From contig JBBBDQ010001616.1 of the NCBI GenBank assembly GCA_037127315.1, forward strand, positions 87,501 to 151,500: DNA of 64,000 nt. The letters run 5' to 3'. The notes beneath the pieces were generated by a model. That model saw only the letters and a list, made by a program, of their open reading frames with translations. It did not search any database and was not told the DNA's origin. Position numbers and translations under genes: made by a program. This document shows positions 18,753-30,490 of the stretch, in pieces. Source of the DNA: Ascarosepion bandense (lineage: Eukaryota; Mollusca; Cephalopoda; Sepiida; Sepiidae). The first letter of the stretch is position 1. The number at the start of each line of letters is the position of its first letter.

Positions 18753-19790
18753 ACACACACACATGGAGATTCTGCAAAAATTATGTGGTTGAACATTTGA
18801 CAACTCTGATTTATCATACAAGATGGAAAAACTTTACGATACTTTTGAAATACCTATTCCTAATACAAATACTAAAATACGACGAGGGTAACCGAAACCC
18901 TAATCCGACTGAAAATTTGGAAATGACCCCATGCAAGGAAAAAGGTATCGACTAAAGGAAATGCCTATCTAAAAGCGGGCAGATGTGGAGATGTAAACAC
19001 CTCACCAGAGTGTGACGGGGACTCGACTAAATGGTATTATACTGACGATGGGAACCGTCAAGAATTCCCCGATACGCTTATTTTCTCGATTAAGTCTGCC
19101 CGTTTAAGGTGTAGTGGATAAGAAATTAAATTAAAATCAACTTTCTTCTTCACTTTTACAAAATTCACAATGACGTGTGCAATTCTGGCTTTTCTAAATA
19201 GAAAAAGGATTGACCATTTACTTAAAGAAAAAGTCCGAAACCAGATTTCGCAAGTAGGTGTTAAAATATTTTTTGACCAATGAGAGCGATTTGCAAGACC
19301 AAAAAAGAACTTCGCGAGTAAATGCGAAAAATCTAGATTACAATAAAAGGACTTCATCAGTGTCAGTCACTCAGAGAGCAGATGGGAGCTGCGAGACGAA
19401 ACATTTAAAATGTAACTTCAACTTCAAGCAATTCAGACATTGTCCTCTTTCTCTGTCTCCGTATCTCGTTCAACAATTAATACTACGAACATTTTGTCCG
19501 AACTCGTGATACCCTTAACTTTCTCATTGAACATTAATTTCTACGAATTCTTGTTATTCTTTCTTTTAATAAATTACTATTTTAACATACAAAATGTGTA
19601 TTTTATTCTAACAGCATTCCACACTATTGTCGACAAACAACGTTCTGATGAAAACCTTCTGATAATTCTGATGATGATAATTCTGCATATATCCGGTAAG
19701 CTGTAGGGAGTTCGGTTAAGTCTGACACAAGGCCGAATCAAAGAAATATTAACCATCTCCCTACGTTACAAAGGCTATATACATTTGATT
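18753..19790. other. Unassigned, probably distal part of the gypsy element
   Basis: Position suggests the 3' pol/LTR portion of the gypsy copy, but I see no integrase core motif. 18,995-19,060 resembles 14,920-14,990. Frames of 80-100 codons here lack recognisable domains. Confidence 0.35.
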
Positions 19791-19968
19791 TTTTTTTAAT
19801 CATATCACCCCGAGCAAGGCGGTAACGCCACTGATGTGCAGGGGGCTACTTAATAGTGAGAAGATTGGAAAAGAGAAAGCAGGAAACCACATCCTGAACA
19901 GGGAACAAAGGATGAGCCTCTACACCTGTACAATAGACGTGGGTGGAGTGTGAACCGGGCGCTAGTTT
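19791..19968 (-). mobile_element. LINE 3'-end fragment, tail family T
   Basis: Poly(T) then ATCATATCACCCCGAGCAAGG on the plus strand, ending GGAGTGTGAACCGGGCG: the full 175-bp unit in reverse. Confidence 0.8.
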
Positions 19969-20239
19969 ATTCTATCTACTCCAATTATTTAGTCTATCTC
20001 CTCCAATTGTTTAATATATCTACTCCAAACCACGTTCATTTAATTTCTTTGTTTGCAAAAAAGTATAAAAGGGTTTAAGTTATTGGTTTACATTTATCTG
20101 TATCTATTGCAACTTTTTCATTTTGTTTTTTCTTTTCAGTTTTCTTTTACCCACTCCGATAATTGTATCGATATTTTTTATGGTATAACGTAATTTTATG
20201 TTGCACTAGTGTTTTTTATTTAATTTTATTTTCTTGTTT

Positions 20240-21160
20240 TTTATTTAACCCGAACAGACCAGTCAGTTTTCCTCTGTCTCTCCTTCCCTCTATCTGGCCA
20301 GTTAGTATCAGGTTCTCCAAGCCCTCCTTCCTCATTGCATGTCCCAGGAACTTTAGCTGTCTCTTTCTAATACTCAGTATTAATTCCTTTTTCGTTTCCA
20401 TCCTTTCCAAAACTTCTCATTGCTAGCAAACTTGATCCATGATATCCACAGTATCCTTCTGTAAAACCACATTTCATTTGCCTCATGTTTTTCCTTCATC
20501 TTTGATGATATTGTCCAGCATTCACTGCCATATTGAAGAACTGATATCACATAGCATTCCAATATTCTCTTCTTTGTTTCTAGTGACATTTTCCTGTTTG
20601 TTAATACTCTACTCAGCTTCTGGAACGCGTCCTTCACCATGCCAATTCGCCTTCGGATTTCTGTGTCGCACCTCCTATCTTCTGTAAGAACACTTCCCAG
20701 GTATTTAAATTTTTGTACCTGCTTGATTTTAGTATCCCCCACCTGTATGTGGCATTTTGGGCTCCTCTTTTTGCTGATCACCCTACATTCGGTTTTCTCG
20801 GTTTATTTGTAGTCTTTTCTTGTTAGTCTCTTCCGCTACTTTCTGTAGGAAGTCTTTTAATTTCCTTTCCGTGTCTGCTATCAGCAACGTATCATCCGCG
20901 TACCTTATGTTTTTTTTTAAACTTTGGTCTCCGATGACGAATCCTGGCATAACATCTAGGGTTCTCAGAATAGTCTCGCTGTGCAAGATGAATAGACCAG
21001 GTGAAAAGACGCATCCTTGTCTTACGCCATTTTCTATCTTTTTATACCTGCTGAATTCGTTATCTGTTCGTATGCAGACGGTTTGCTGCCAGTAGAAGTT
21101 CTTGATTACGCTTATGTCTTTCCCAAATATGTTGAGGCTGCTGAGCATCTCCATCAAGTC
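20240..21160 (-). pseudogene. LINE family R reverse transcriptase fragment with YADD motif
   Basis: Minus strand from 21,157: GVRQGCVFSPGLFILHSE (RT motif B region) and NIRYADDTLLIADTERK (catalytic YADD), then after a frameshift KKRSPKCHIQVGDTKIK, KFKYLGSVLTEDRRCDTE and the SVLQYGSECWTISSKM to ILWISWIKFASNE tail. The domain order matches an RTE-like LINE; the protein is split into at least three frames and is not functional. Confidence 0.9.
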
Positions 21161-21224
21161 TTTTTACCGTATTTTGTCGAACAATAATCAATAAAACATA
21201 GGTACAAGTCCTTACGAAGAGCTT

Positions 21225-21845
21225 TAAGGTGTTTGCTTTGAAAGGCTAAAAAGGTTCTGTGAAAATGATATGGTACAATTTCTAACCTTATCTCACAGGT
21301 TGAAACCCAGAAGCAAATGAATATCCAACGAAAATAAAAGGAAGTTTCTGTAGAAAAGCAAAACACAAGCCAAGAACAAACTATTGCGGCAAAAAATATG
21401 AAAATGAAAGCCAAAGATAAAGCTCTTGAACAGATGAAACAACGCTGACAAGACAAACCTCTGCATGGCTAATATCCAGAACGTGCCAATAAATCCAGTG
21501 TTGATAAAGTTAATACTCATCGATGGTTACGTGCATTTGGATTAAAGTCTGAAACTGAAGGCTTTATTCTTGTAGCGGAAAGTCTTTTCACTAGGAACTT
21601 TCAGCAAATATTATACATAATAATGTCGATCCAAAATGCAGGTTCTGTGATAAATACCACGAAACAATAGACCATCTGATTTCAGGATGTTCTGTACTTG
21701 CCCCAAATGAATATAAAAATCGTCACGATAGAATGGGGCAATATTTGCATTGGACAATGTGCAAACACTATGGAAAATATGAAAACAAACACTGGTATGA
21801 ACACCACCCAGCACTTCTACTCCCGTTAAAAAAAAACAAAAAAAA
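21225..21845 (+). pseudogene. LINE family V pol C-terminal region with CCHC
   Basis: Plus strand, broken by frameshifts: QDKPLHG, then HRWLRAFGLKSETEGFIL, SLFTRNFQ, and CRFCDKYHETIDHLISGC (the CX2CX8HX4C knuckle of this LINE group), followed by APNEYKNRHDRMGQYLHW and WYEHHPA. Family V fragments recur at 43.7-47.4 kb. Confidence 0.85.
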
Positions 21846-22140
21846 AACGAGAAGGAATCCATTTTTGTAGCTCCTAGAACTTTGCAAAGACATTTTAAGA
21901 ATGAAGTATATTTGATTCTATAAGTTTTGGATATCTGTGCTGCACTGACTTTAAGTCTTCCTCAAATTTATGAACTTTAAATTTCTTTCTTCTAAAATAT
22001 GTTAATTTTTTATTTATAGTTTTTTCTGCAATTCAGTACCAAAGAGAAAAATACATCAAAACAATTTCAATGAAATTATTTATGGAAGGGCAGAGATAAC
22101 AGGATTACAGCGGAGGGAAATTGACTAAAGCCGAAATACC
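21846..22140. other. Unassigned
   Basis: No gene or repeat recognised. Confidence 0.35.
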
Positions 22141-22420
22141 TGGTCAGGAGCAATAATATTGCAGATTCCCAGTACGTAACTGAAACACCAGTCCATGTGT
22201 GACAACAATATTCTAAGCATGGACGAATGGTAGATTTATAAATATGCAAGATCGTTTCGAGCGGGAGTAAATTATGTAGTACGACCTAGTAAAGAATATT
22301 TCATAGCGGCATACCTAGCAATTGGTTCAACGCAATCTTCCCATCCGTCACGACACAGTGAACCAACATTACTAGAAGCAGACCTAGCAATTGATTCGAT
22401 ATCATCTTTCCTCTTCATAT
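22140..22420 (-). pseudogene. LINE family J fragment
   Basis: Minus strand parallels the segments at 5.3 and 34.6 kb (HIYKSTIRPCLEY-type text; plus-strand ATGGTAGATTTATAAATATG). It joins SINE-A sequence at 22,421. Confidence 0.65.
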
Positions 22421-23294
22421 TGAGATCGGGGAGCCGAGTTCGAATTCCAGTTGAATTCATTGCATTCACTTACGCGCAAATACCCTTGGGAAAGGTATTA
22501 ATCCGTCTCTTCCCTCCAGTTATGGGTTAAATAACAGGACAGATTGGGTTCTATAGCCTTGGCCGGCAACAAATCTACCGCAGAAAGCAATGGCAACCTA
22601 CTGCGGGATAATCTTCTGCCCAGTCAGTCATGTCTCTTTCGAGACATGATCGCCCAAGCGTGTTTCACGTATGGCACTTAACTGACTGACTGAACATAAT
22701 AGTTGGAAACAAAGCTTCTTCTGAGCATAAAATGGCGTTCGATTTTCTATTGTTATGAATTAATAAATTGATCCCCCACTAATTACTACCTAATAATATA
22801 ATACATTTCTTTTTCCTCTAGCCATGAGTCAAATAACAGGGCAGATTGGGTTCTATAGCCTTGGTCGGCAACCAGTCTACCGCAGAAAACAATGGCAACC
22901 TACTGAGGGATAATCTTCTGGCCAGTCTGTCATGTTTCTTTCGAGACAAGATCGTCCAAGCGTGTATCATTTATGACATTTAACTGATTGACTGAACATA
23001 ATAGTTGGAAACAATTAAAGCTTTTACTGGGCATAAAGTGGGGGTTCAATTTTATATTGTCATGAAGTTATACACTGCTCCCCCATTAATTAATACTTAA
23101 TAACATAATATATCTCTCTCTAGCTATGAGTCAAATAACAGAAGAGTTTGGATTTTATAGCCTTGGCTGGCAACCAGTCTACGGTAGAAAGCAATGGCAA
23201 CTTACTGAGGGATAATCTTCTGCCCAGTCAGTCATGTCTTTTTCGAAACATGATCACCCAAAGCGTGTATCACGTATGGTACTTAACTGACTGC
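22421..23294 (+). mobile_element. SINE-A trimer: one headed and two headless units
   Basis: Unit 1 (22,421-22,692) starts inside the tRNA head (GATCGGGGAGCCGAGTTCG). Units 2 (about 22,820-22,990) and 3 (about 23,125-23,294) begin at the ATGAGTCAAATAACAG box and lack the head. Each pair is joined by a linker with AACATAATAGTTGGAAACAA and a GGGG...CCCC hairpin. All units end CTTAACTGACTG-like. The repeated loss of the head argues for unequal exchange or template jumping rather than three insertions. Confidence 0.82.
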
Positions 23295-23334
23295 TACGTT
23301 ATCGAATGATTTTCATTTTTTCTCTATCCTAAAG

Positions 23335-23520
23335 GTGAGAAGAAATTTCCACCCAGACAGACTTGCATGGGATAATGATTTAAAAAAAGATGACAGATTC
23401 CAGCTAGATAAATATCTAGCACGACACAGTGAACTAACTTTTCTCGCAGCAGACCTAACAATCTTTTCACTTCATCTCAGCGAAAAAGTTATCACGAGAA
23501 GGCGAAATCTGTCACTCTTT
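23335..23520 (+). other. Short open frame, unassigned
   Basis: A 62-codon frame contains DDRFQLDKYLARHSELTFLA; the RHSELTFLAADL portion resembles the family J LINE text seen at 22.3 and 48.7 kb (RHSEPTLLAAD). Probably LINE-derived. Confidence 0.35.
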
Positions 23521-23526
23521 TAGATT

Positions 23527-24022
23527 TTTGTTGGTTGGTTGTTTTGTTTTTATGGCATATCAACACCTCGGCGGGTCATTTATTGCCAACTAATTGTTTA
23601 ATTTATTTATTGCTGGTAATACCTTTTTCTTTCAACAATTTATTGTTGTTTTTATATAAGTTTTGTGTTTAGTAATACTTTTTTTCTTTTCGAGTATCAA
23701 GATTCATTAGGATTTGTTTTTTTAAGGGCAGGGTCCCCAAGTCCTACCCTTGTTATTTAACCCATAACTGGAGGAATGGGACGGATTAATACCTTTCCCA
23801 AGGGTACCAGTGCTTAGGGTATTCAACTGGAATCCGAACTCAGCTCACCGATTTCTCTTTCCGAGTCGATATCCACCGCACCACAACGGACATCCGTCAC
23901 TAAACGCTTACAGCACCTGGTATTCCCAAGCAGTCACCCATCTAAGTACTGACCAGGCTCAACGTTGCTTAACTTCGGTGATCAAGCGAGAACCGGTGTA
24001 TTCAACGTAATATGGCCGTAAT
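23527..24022 (-). mobile_element. 5S rRNA/tRNA composite SINE (SINE3-like), copy 1
   Basis: Minus strand: from 24,020 the 5S-like head (TACGGCCATATTACG, box A AAGTTAAGCAACG, box C GATGGGTGACTGCTTGGG, GGTGCTGTAAGCG), then the SINE-A-like tRNA segment (GCGGTGGATATCGACTCGG, GATTCCAGTTGAATA), the shared GGGAAAGGTATTAATCC box, then a 3' body with GTAGGACTTGGGGACC and an end GATATGCCATAAAAACA plus CA/A-rich tail. Not a functional 5S gene. Confidence 0.85.
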
Positions 24023-24249
24023 CCACTCTCTTGGAGGTTAGCAACAGCCATGCTGATGAAATGCAAAAAATGGTCTCTCAGATGAACAACAGATAGCAGT
24101 TTTGCTTTGGGGGTGGGTGTTAAAATTAACAAGCTATTCCTTGTCCCAGATAAGAATGTGGGTCATTTCTTTCTTTTTTTTTTTTTAGATTAGCTGTCAG
24201 TTTAACCTTATAGAACTGATCAGATTTAATGTGAAGTCATGAATAAATT

Positions 24250-25180
24250 GTTTTGTCAGTTGCATAGATAATTATTTATGAACTGATACCACCCGGAAAG
24301 TCGTTTGTAGGTGCCTCGTGTATGTTTGTTAAATTGGTCTTGTGTCAAATGCAACCGAAATCCCCACAATTTAAATATCAGAAAGTTGAAGGTTAGATAT
24401 TGAAATGTGGAAGGATAAAATATTTCGTCTATACATTAAAGTGAAGATTTATTAACAAAATAACAAAAGTGTAAGAAGATGTAAATTTTCATTGAGAAAA
24501 TACATATAGTTTGTAGTTAAAATTGTTCAAAGAGAAATGTAAGTATTTAAAATGTACCACAGAAGTTTAGAGTTCATGGTTGATAGTAGTAAGTAGCTAA
24601 GTGTCCCGGGGCGTATAGTAAATGTTCCTTTCCTTTCTTTTTTTTTTTTTTTTTTTTTTGGTAGGTTAGCGACAGGGTGAAAAAAATTATCATCGCAGAC
24701 TCTAATTGTCTGAGTGTCATGTTGTTGTTGTTTTTTTATTTGGCGGCGTGAAGTGAAAATGAGTAAGGGAAAGTTGGAAGTCAAAGTAGAATGAATGTAT
24801 GCCGGGGAGACGTGACCAAGTCAGCTTGAATTTTCTGCCTTACATTTTGACTAGATGCTTTCAGATATCTCTCCCATTCTGACTGATTTTGACCAGTCAC
24901 GAAACGTGCTTAAGTAGTAGATTTTAGTCATGTGACTGACTCCAGTAGCATTTTCATTTCAGGTTAAAAAAATTGGCTGGCGTTATAGATTAATTTGTTA
25001 TTTCTCATCCAATCAGGATTCAGAATTTTACTTTTCACATTGACTTGCGAAATTTGTCTTGATCTGGGATTTTCCAAAAGGTTTTAGTTGTTTGAATCCA
25101 AATTGAAGATGTGCAATTTTAATTTGTGCGTTTTAGTTAAATGTTGGATGTTATAGAATTTGTATCCTGTACGTTTATAA
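24250..25180 (+). repeat. Dispersed 0.9-kb non-coding repeat, copy 1
   Basis: Shares ordered blocks with 29,620-30,490: CAATTTAAATATCAGAA, TACATTAAAGTGAAGATTTA, TTTAGAGTTCATGGTTG, CCAATCAGGATTCAG, GAATTTGTATCCT. No coding region. LTR or non-autonomous DNA transposon are both possible. Confidence 0.75.
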
Positions 25181-25294
25181 AAATTAGGATCAATGTAGAT
25201 CCAAGGATAGAACCCTGAATAAAACCTGCATTAATGCAAGAGTATCTAGAAGAGAAGCTGTTCAAAACAACACTCATTTTCGTCTCATATATGC

Positions 25295-26250
25295 CCTGTC
25301 CTTTTTTTTTAACGAGGAAATCATGGCTTTCCACATCCCCCTGTCCCTGGTGACTCTTAGCACGCTTAATCCTGTTGTGCCACGCAACCCTCGTTCCGTC
25401 ATCCACCTAACCAGGTCCTTCAAATATGTTATCGCTGCCTTCCCCTGTCTCTTTTCCCCTCTATCTGGCCTGTTAGTATCAGGTTACCCGAGCCCTACAT
25501 CCTCATTGCATGTCCCAGGAACTGTAGCTGTCTCTTCTCGGATTCCCAATATCTATTTCCTTTTCGTTTCCATCCTTTCCAAAACCTCATCATTGTTCAC
25601 ATGCTCGATCCATGATGTTCGCAGCATCCTTCTGTAGAAACGCATTTCAATTTCTTCATCTTCGATGATGTTGTCTAGCATTCACTGCCATATTGAAGAA
25701 CTGACATCACATAGCAATCCAGTTCTCTCTTCTTTGTTTCTAGGGAAATTGTCCTGTTTCTTAATACTTTACTCAACTTCTGGAATGCTTTCTTCGCCAT
25801 GCCAATTCGCCTTCGGATCTCAGTGTCGCACTTTCCGTTTTCTTTTCGAATACTTAACAGGTATTTAAGCTTTTGTACCTCTTTGATTTTAGTATCCCCC
25901 ACCTGTATTTGGCATTTTGGGCTGCCCTTTTTTACTGATGACCATGCATTCAATTCAGTTGTAGTCTTTTCTTGCCCCTCTTCAGCTACCTTCTGTAGGA
26001 GGTCTTGTAGTTTCCTTTCCGTTTCTGCTATTAGCACTGTATCATCTGCGTACCTTATGTTGTTTAAATTGTGGCCTCCGATAACGAATCCTGGCATAAC
26101 TTTTAGGGTTCTCAGCATAGTCTCGCTGTACAAGTTGAATTGATCCGGTGAAAAGACATCTTTGTCTTACGCTCCTTTCTATCTTTGTGTATCTGCTGAA
26201 TTTGTTACCTGTCCGTATCCAGGCGGTTTGCTACCAGCAAAGATTCTCAT
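25295..26250 (-). pseudogene. LINE family R reverse transcriptase fragment with YADD motif
   Basis: Minus strand: NNIRYADDTVLIAETERK, DLLQKVAEEGQEKTTTELN, KKGSPKCQIQVGDTKIKEV, GKCDTEIRRRIGMAKKAFQK, SVLQYGSEC, with the C-terminal tail out of frame down to 25,295. The loss of a run of residues after KYL and several frameshifts mark it as dead. Confidence 0.9.
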
Positions 26251-26397
26251 TTTAGGACTTGATATAAAAGACTGCATCTGTTTAAAAAAAATCACCCAGA
26301 AATGCCATAATCATTCAACATGTGAAATTGCCCAGTATGCCAAACCCTTTCAAATGTCTTCGAGATACCCAAAACAACAGTTTACGGTCATATTACT

Positions 26398-26830
26398 TTA
26401 AATACACCGGTTCTCGTCCGATCACTGAAGTTAAGCAACGTTGAGCCTGTTCAGTACTTAGATGGGCGACCGCTTGGGAATACCAGGTGCTGGAAGCGTT
26501 TCTAGACCGAGGTGCTTTGAGGTGCAATGGATATCGGCTCGGAAATTAAAATCAGGGAGCCGAGGTCGAATTCCAGTTAAATGCCCTGCATTCGCTTACG
26601 CGCTAATATCCTTGAGAATGGTATTAATCCGTCCCTTCCTTCCGGTTATGGGTTAAATAACAGGACTGGTAAAATGCCTGAGGTCTATACAGGGTAGGAC
26701 TTGGAACACTGCCCTTAAACAAATTCCAACAAATCATTCTCGGTCGCTTCGGAGGAAGCCGGCTCAACTCGACCAGGGTGAACGCCGAAACAGGTACAGG
26801 TAGGTACCCAAAACAACAACCAGACAGAAT
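26398..26830 (+). mobile_element. 5S rRNA/tRNA composite SINE, copy 2 (plus orientation)
   Basis: 5S part: CACCGGTTCTCGTCCGATC, AAGTTAAGCAACGTTGAGCC, GATGGGCGACCGCTTGGGAA, CAGGTGCTGGAAGCG. tRNA part: GAGGTGCAATGGATATCGGC and GAGGTCGAATTCCAG. The shared box is followed by a 3' body with GGTAGGACTTGGAACACTGC and an ending ACAGGTACAGGTAGGTACCC plus CAAAACAACAA. The extreme 5S 5' end (TACGGCCATA) is eroded. Confidence 0.85.
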
Positions 26831-27202
26831 AGATATAAGTTCTGGCCATCTATATCTTTGAAAGGATAGCCATAAAATATAGTTATCGTCTGCATAGATA
26901 TTCACTAATTATTTTAAAATGTACTAAGACGCCTATTCTTGAGAGATCTCGTCAACCATAGCTTGTCTTGTTTTATACCACCGTATTGAGTTCATTCACT
27001 CCGAGTGGAGTGTAGGATGCGGGTACCAGGCTCGCCTCAATTGTTATCAAGGCGATCAGTCTTTATCATGATGGCCAATCGACATATCCAGGGCAGATGA
27101 AAAAAAAAATAGTCAAAAGTGCGAGCGATAAGACGATCCACTTAAGGTGTTTTCTAAAAATATAAAAAATGTTCGGGATGAAGACTACACTGAGAAAATT
27201 TT

Positions 27203-27207
<5 letters not shown>
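26831..27207. other. Unassigned
   Basis: No gene; no match to other repeats. Confidence 0.35.

Positions 27208-27268
<61 letters not shown>
27208..27268. repeat. (CT)n(CA)n
   Basis: Compound microsatellite. Confidence 0.95.
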
Positions 27269-27456
27269 GAGAGAAAGAGTGTGCGATGGATAAATTGTCG
27301 TCGAAATTACACAAAACTGAAAATGTCACTGATATTTCACAGATATATTTACCAAAATTACAGAAAAAAATCTTAAAATACTAAAGAGTAAATTCATTCA
27401 ATAAAACACGACTTCCAGCAGACTTAGAAATCTCCAACAATTCTTTTGAACATGCT

Positions 27457-28240
27457 TCTTCTTCTTCTTCTTCTTCTTCTATGTACCCTGTCCCTTCAGG
27501 ACGTAGGCGATCATGGCCCTGCACGTCTCCCTACCCCTTGTGGCCCTTAGCATGTTTGTTCCTGTTACTCCTGGTAACCCCCGTTCCGTCATCCACCCGA
27601 CCAGGCCCTGCAAATATGTTATCCGCTGCCTTCCTCTGTCTCTCTTTCCCTCTACCTGGCCAGTCAGTATCAGGTTCTCCAAGCCGTCCTTCTTCATTGC
27701 ATGTCCCAGGAACTTCAGTTGTCTCTTCCTGATGCTCGGTATTAATTTCCTTTTTGTTGCCATTCTTTCCAACACCTCATCGTTGCTTGCATGTTCAGTC
27801 CACGATATCCGCAGCATCCTTCTGTAGAACCACATTTCCGCTGCTTCCAGTTTTGTCCTCATTTTCGATGATATTGTCAAGCACTCACTACCGTATTGAA
27901 GAACTGACATCACATAGCAATCCAGCACTCTTTTCTTTGTTTCTAGTGAAATTTTCCTGTGTGTTAGTACTTTGCTCAGCTTCTGGAACGCGTCCTTTGC
28001 CATGCCAATTCGCCTTCTGATCTCTGTGTCGCACTTTCCATCTCCTATTAGAACACTTCCTAGATATTTAAATTTTTGAACATGCAATTTGTTTAAATTG
28101 GCAAATGAAGCCATAATCTTTTCCTTTAATTCATCTTTGGTGTTACAAGGAGTTTTGTTGCCCTCTCGCGCAACTGCGCTCCACACGTAATAATCAAAAG
28201 CGGTTGTGAATTTTTTTTTCTGTTTTTTTTTTTTAATCAT
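27457..28240 (-). pseudogene. Chimeric ORF: mariner-like transposase tail joined to LINE family R tail
   Basis: A continuous 253-codon minus-strand frame (28,240-27,479). Residues 1-13 come from a poly(A)-type SINE/LINE tail (MIKKKKQKKK). Residues about 15-51 (DYYVWSAVAREGNKTPCNTK, DELKEKIMASFANLNK) match the C-terminal region of a mariner-group transposase. From KFKYLGSVLIGDGKCDTEI onward it is LINE R to GLPGVTGTNMLRATRGRE and RAMIAYVLKGQGT, then a (TTC)n tail at 27,457-27,480. The in-frame join is most likely accidental: a truncated LINE copy landed in a transposase relic. Confidence 0.85.
28088..28210 (-). pseudogene. Mariner-like transposase C-terminal fragment
   Basis: About 41 codons with the YYVWSAVAREGNKTPCNTK signature. 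The catalytic aspartates lie upstream in intact relatives and are absent here. Confidence 0.75.
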
Positions 28241-28660
28241 TTCACCCCAAGCAGGGCATAACTGCCATTTGTGCGTAGGATTTTATAGAAGAGGTGAGAC
28301 GAGAAAGATAAACCAGACTAAACTATCGCCCGGTTCACACTCCACCAACACCAATTGAACAGGTGAAGAGGCTCATCCATTGTTTCCTGTTTAGGATGCG
28401 GCTTCCAATTTTCTCTTTTCCAATCTTCTCACTTTGTTTTTTTTTCTTTCAATTGGAGTAGATAGACTAAACTATCGCCTTGGTTCACACTCTACCCACA
28501 TCTATTGAACAGGTGTCGAGGCTCATCCCTTGTTTCCTGTTTAGGATGCGGTTTCCGGTTTTCTCTTTTCTAATCTTCTCACTCTTATGTAGCCCCCTGC
28601 ACATCATTGGCGTTACCGCCTTGCTTGGGGTGATATGATTAAAAAAAAAATGATAATAAA
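28218..28660. mobile_element. Three overlapping tail-family T fragments
   Basis: 28,218-28,275 is a reverse-oriented terminal piece (poly(T), ATCATTTCACCCCAAGCAGG). 28,325-28,450 and 28,475-28,660 are plus-oriented copies beginning CGCCCGGTTCACACTCC or CGCCTTGGTTCACACTC; the last ends in poly(A). Confidence 0.75.
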
Positions 28661-28844
28661 GAATAATAACAATAAGAAAAAGAAAAAGAAACAAAAAATA
28701 ATAATAATAAATAAATAAAATATATAAATAAATAAATTAATCTAAAATGATATAAAAAGGGAAATAATAATAAAATAGGTTTAATATAATAATTAAGGAG
28801 CAGAATCGCAATGGAGAGATAAATAGTATTTGAATTTGCCAGAA

Positions 28845-29580
28845 AATTATATTAATCTTACAAATATAATTTAAATTTATATTTGTGACGACATTTAAAA
28901 ATCACTTCATTCCGTTGGTTTAAATGCTGATATTTACCACGGAATGTAATTATTTTTATTTTTTCATCTAAGCATAGGTTACATCTATTTCTAAAACCAG
29001 TAGAAGTTTGTGATTTACCAACTATATTCTATTCAATATGTGGAGAATGACCTCTATCTTTTTGTTTCTAGAAATATTTAGATATTTTAGATATTATTTT
29101 TATATTATATTATTTTGTTTTTTATCATAATAGCGAGATTATCAGTGCAGCTTCAACTAAGTTTTAGTGTAATTTTATTAAAAATTTTGCTGAATGGGTT
29201 GTTAGTTGAGAAGTGTTTTTTAATTAAAGAAGATTAATTGTTAAAGAATTTATTGAAATAGAAAATGGTAATAACCGTTCGGTTAAATAGTGGTGTATAC
29301 CAAATTGTTTTCCTGTTTTAATTACGTTTGGTATTATGATCAATATGTTTATGATATTTAATATCCTTGCAATTATAGCCGCTTTATTTAGGGTTCTATT
29401 ATAGTAATGACTATGATGATAGAAAATGTCTTTAGAGAAATTATTGTTAATTCTTTGTTCAACTGAATGTGGTATATGCTTAATAATAGAGGGTGGGTGA
29501 TTTGATTTAATATAGTCCAAAAACACTCCAATAATAAAGTATATATTCTATTTCTCTCTGTAAATACTACTGGCAATTAA
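28845..29580 (-). pseudogene. Penelope-like element (PLE) RT thumb and endonuclease C-terminus
   Basis: Minus strand: FLDYIKSNHPPSIIKHIPHS, VEQRINNNFSKDIFYHH (29,526 to about 29,400) match the conserved SNHP...IIK.IP segment after the PLE reverse transcriptase. Then, at 29,000-28,860, RCNLCLDEKIKIITFRGK and NQRNEVIFKCRHKYKFKL end in a stop; this is the C-terminal CX2C...CRH region of PLE proteins with a GIY-YIG endonuclease. The GIY-YIG core between is missing. PLEs insert near AT-rich DNA and some carry hammerhead ribozymes. Confidence 0.82.
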
Positions 29581-29619
29581 AAGATACAAATAAAATTTCT
29601 ACAGTTCAATGGAAAATAT

Positions 29620-30490
29620 TTGGGTACCTCGGAGATGCTTTGTAAATTGGCCTTGCGCAAAACACGTCCGAAGTACCGACAATTTAAATATCAGAAGGTT
29701 GAAGGTTGGTTGTTGAAATGTGAAAGACTAAAATATTTCGTGTGTACATTAAAGTGAAGATTTATTTACAGAATGACAAAAATGTAAGAAGGAAAGTGTA
29801 AGTGAAATTTTGTTTACTGAACACTACAATATATTTGCGAAAAGAAAAATGTTCATTGACAAAATGCATGCAATTTTCTAGTTAAAATTGTTCGTAGAAA
29901 AATGTAGGTATTTAAAATGTCCGCAGTAGTTTAGAGTTCATGGTTGTGTAGTAGCAGAATGTAAAGTCTTTGTTCCTTCCTCTTTTTAATAGGTTGAGAG
30001 AAGGCAAAACAAATAAATAAGTTGTCCATGTTTTCGTTGTTGTAATTTTCTTTGACGGCGTAGTGTGAAATGAAGAAAAGAAGGTTGTAAGAAGAGGTCG
30101 AATGAAACTGTGGCGTGCCCTACGTCCGGGTTGGCGTGAAATGAAAAAGAAGAAAAGAAAATTGGCAGTAAAGGCGAGTCAGTTTGAAATTTTTTTCCTT
30201 ACGTTGTGAGTTGCTATCAGGTACCACTTTCATCTAATTGACTGCTTTTGACAGGTTAGCGTCGTGGTGTAAATAGTGAAGCGTCTCATGATGCCGGCTC
30301 TAGCAAGCTTTTTAACATATGTATGTGCAAAATACGTCATATATGAATTTACTGTTTTTAATCCAATCAGGATTCAGGATTTTACTTTTCGCGCATACTT
30401 GTGAATAGTCGTTTGAATCCACTTTTGCGGGTGTGCAATTTATTTGGTGTTTTTTTAGTTGGTTGATAGATGATAGAGGATTTGTATCCT
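29620..30490 (+). repeat. Dispersed 0.9-kb non-coding repeat, copy 2
   Basis: Blocks collinear with 24,250-25,180, including GACAATTTAAATATCAGAAG, TTTAGAGTTCATGGTTGTG and GATTTGTATCCT. It ends exactly where a Helitron-like repeat starts. Confidence 0.75.

Noticed and set aside
23908..24020. A 5S rRNA gene
   Set aside because: Sequence is 5S-like but diverged, fused to a tRNA-like SINE body and present in several truncated copies; it is a SINE head.
27513..27827. Plus-strand open frames of 80-114 codons over LINE R copies (also at 9.8, 16.6, 25.3, 36.4 kb)
   Set aside because: Antisense shadows of the LINE coding strand; they recur at each copy for that reason only.
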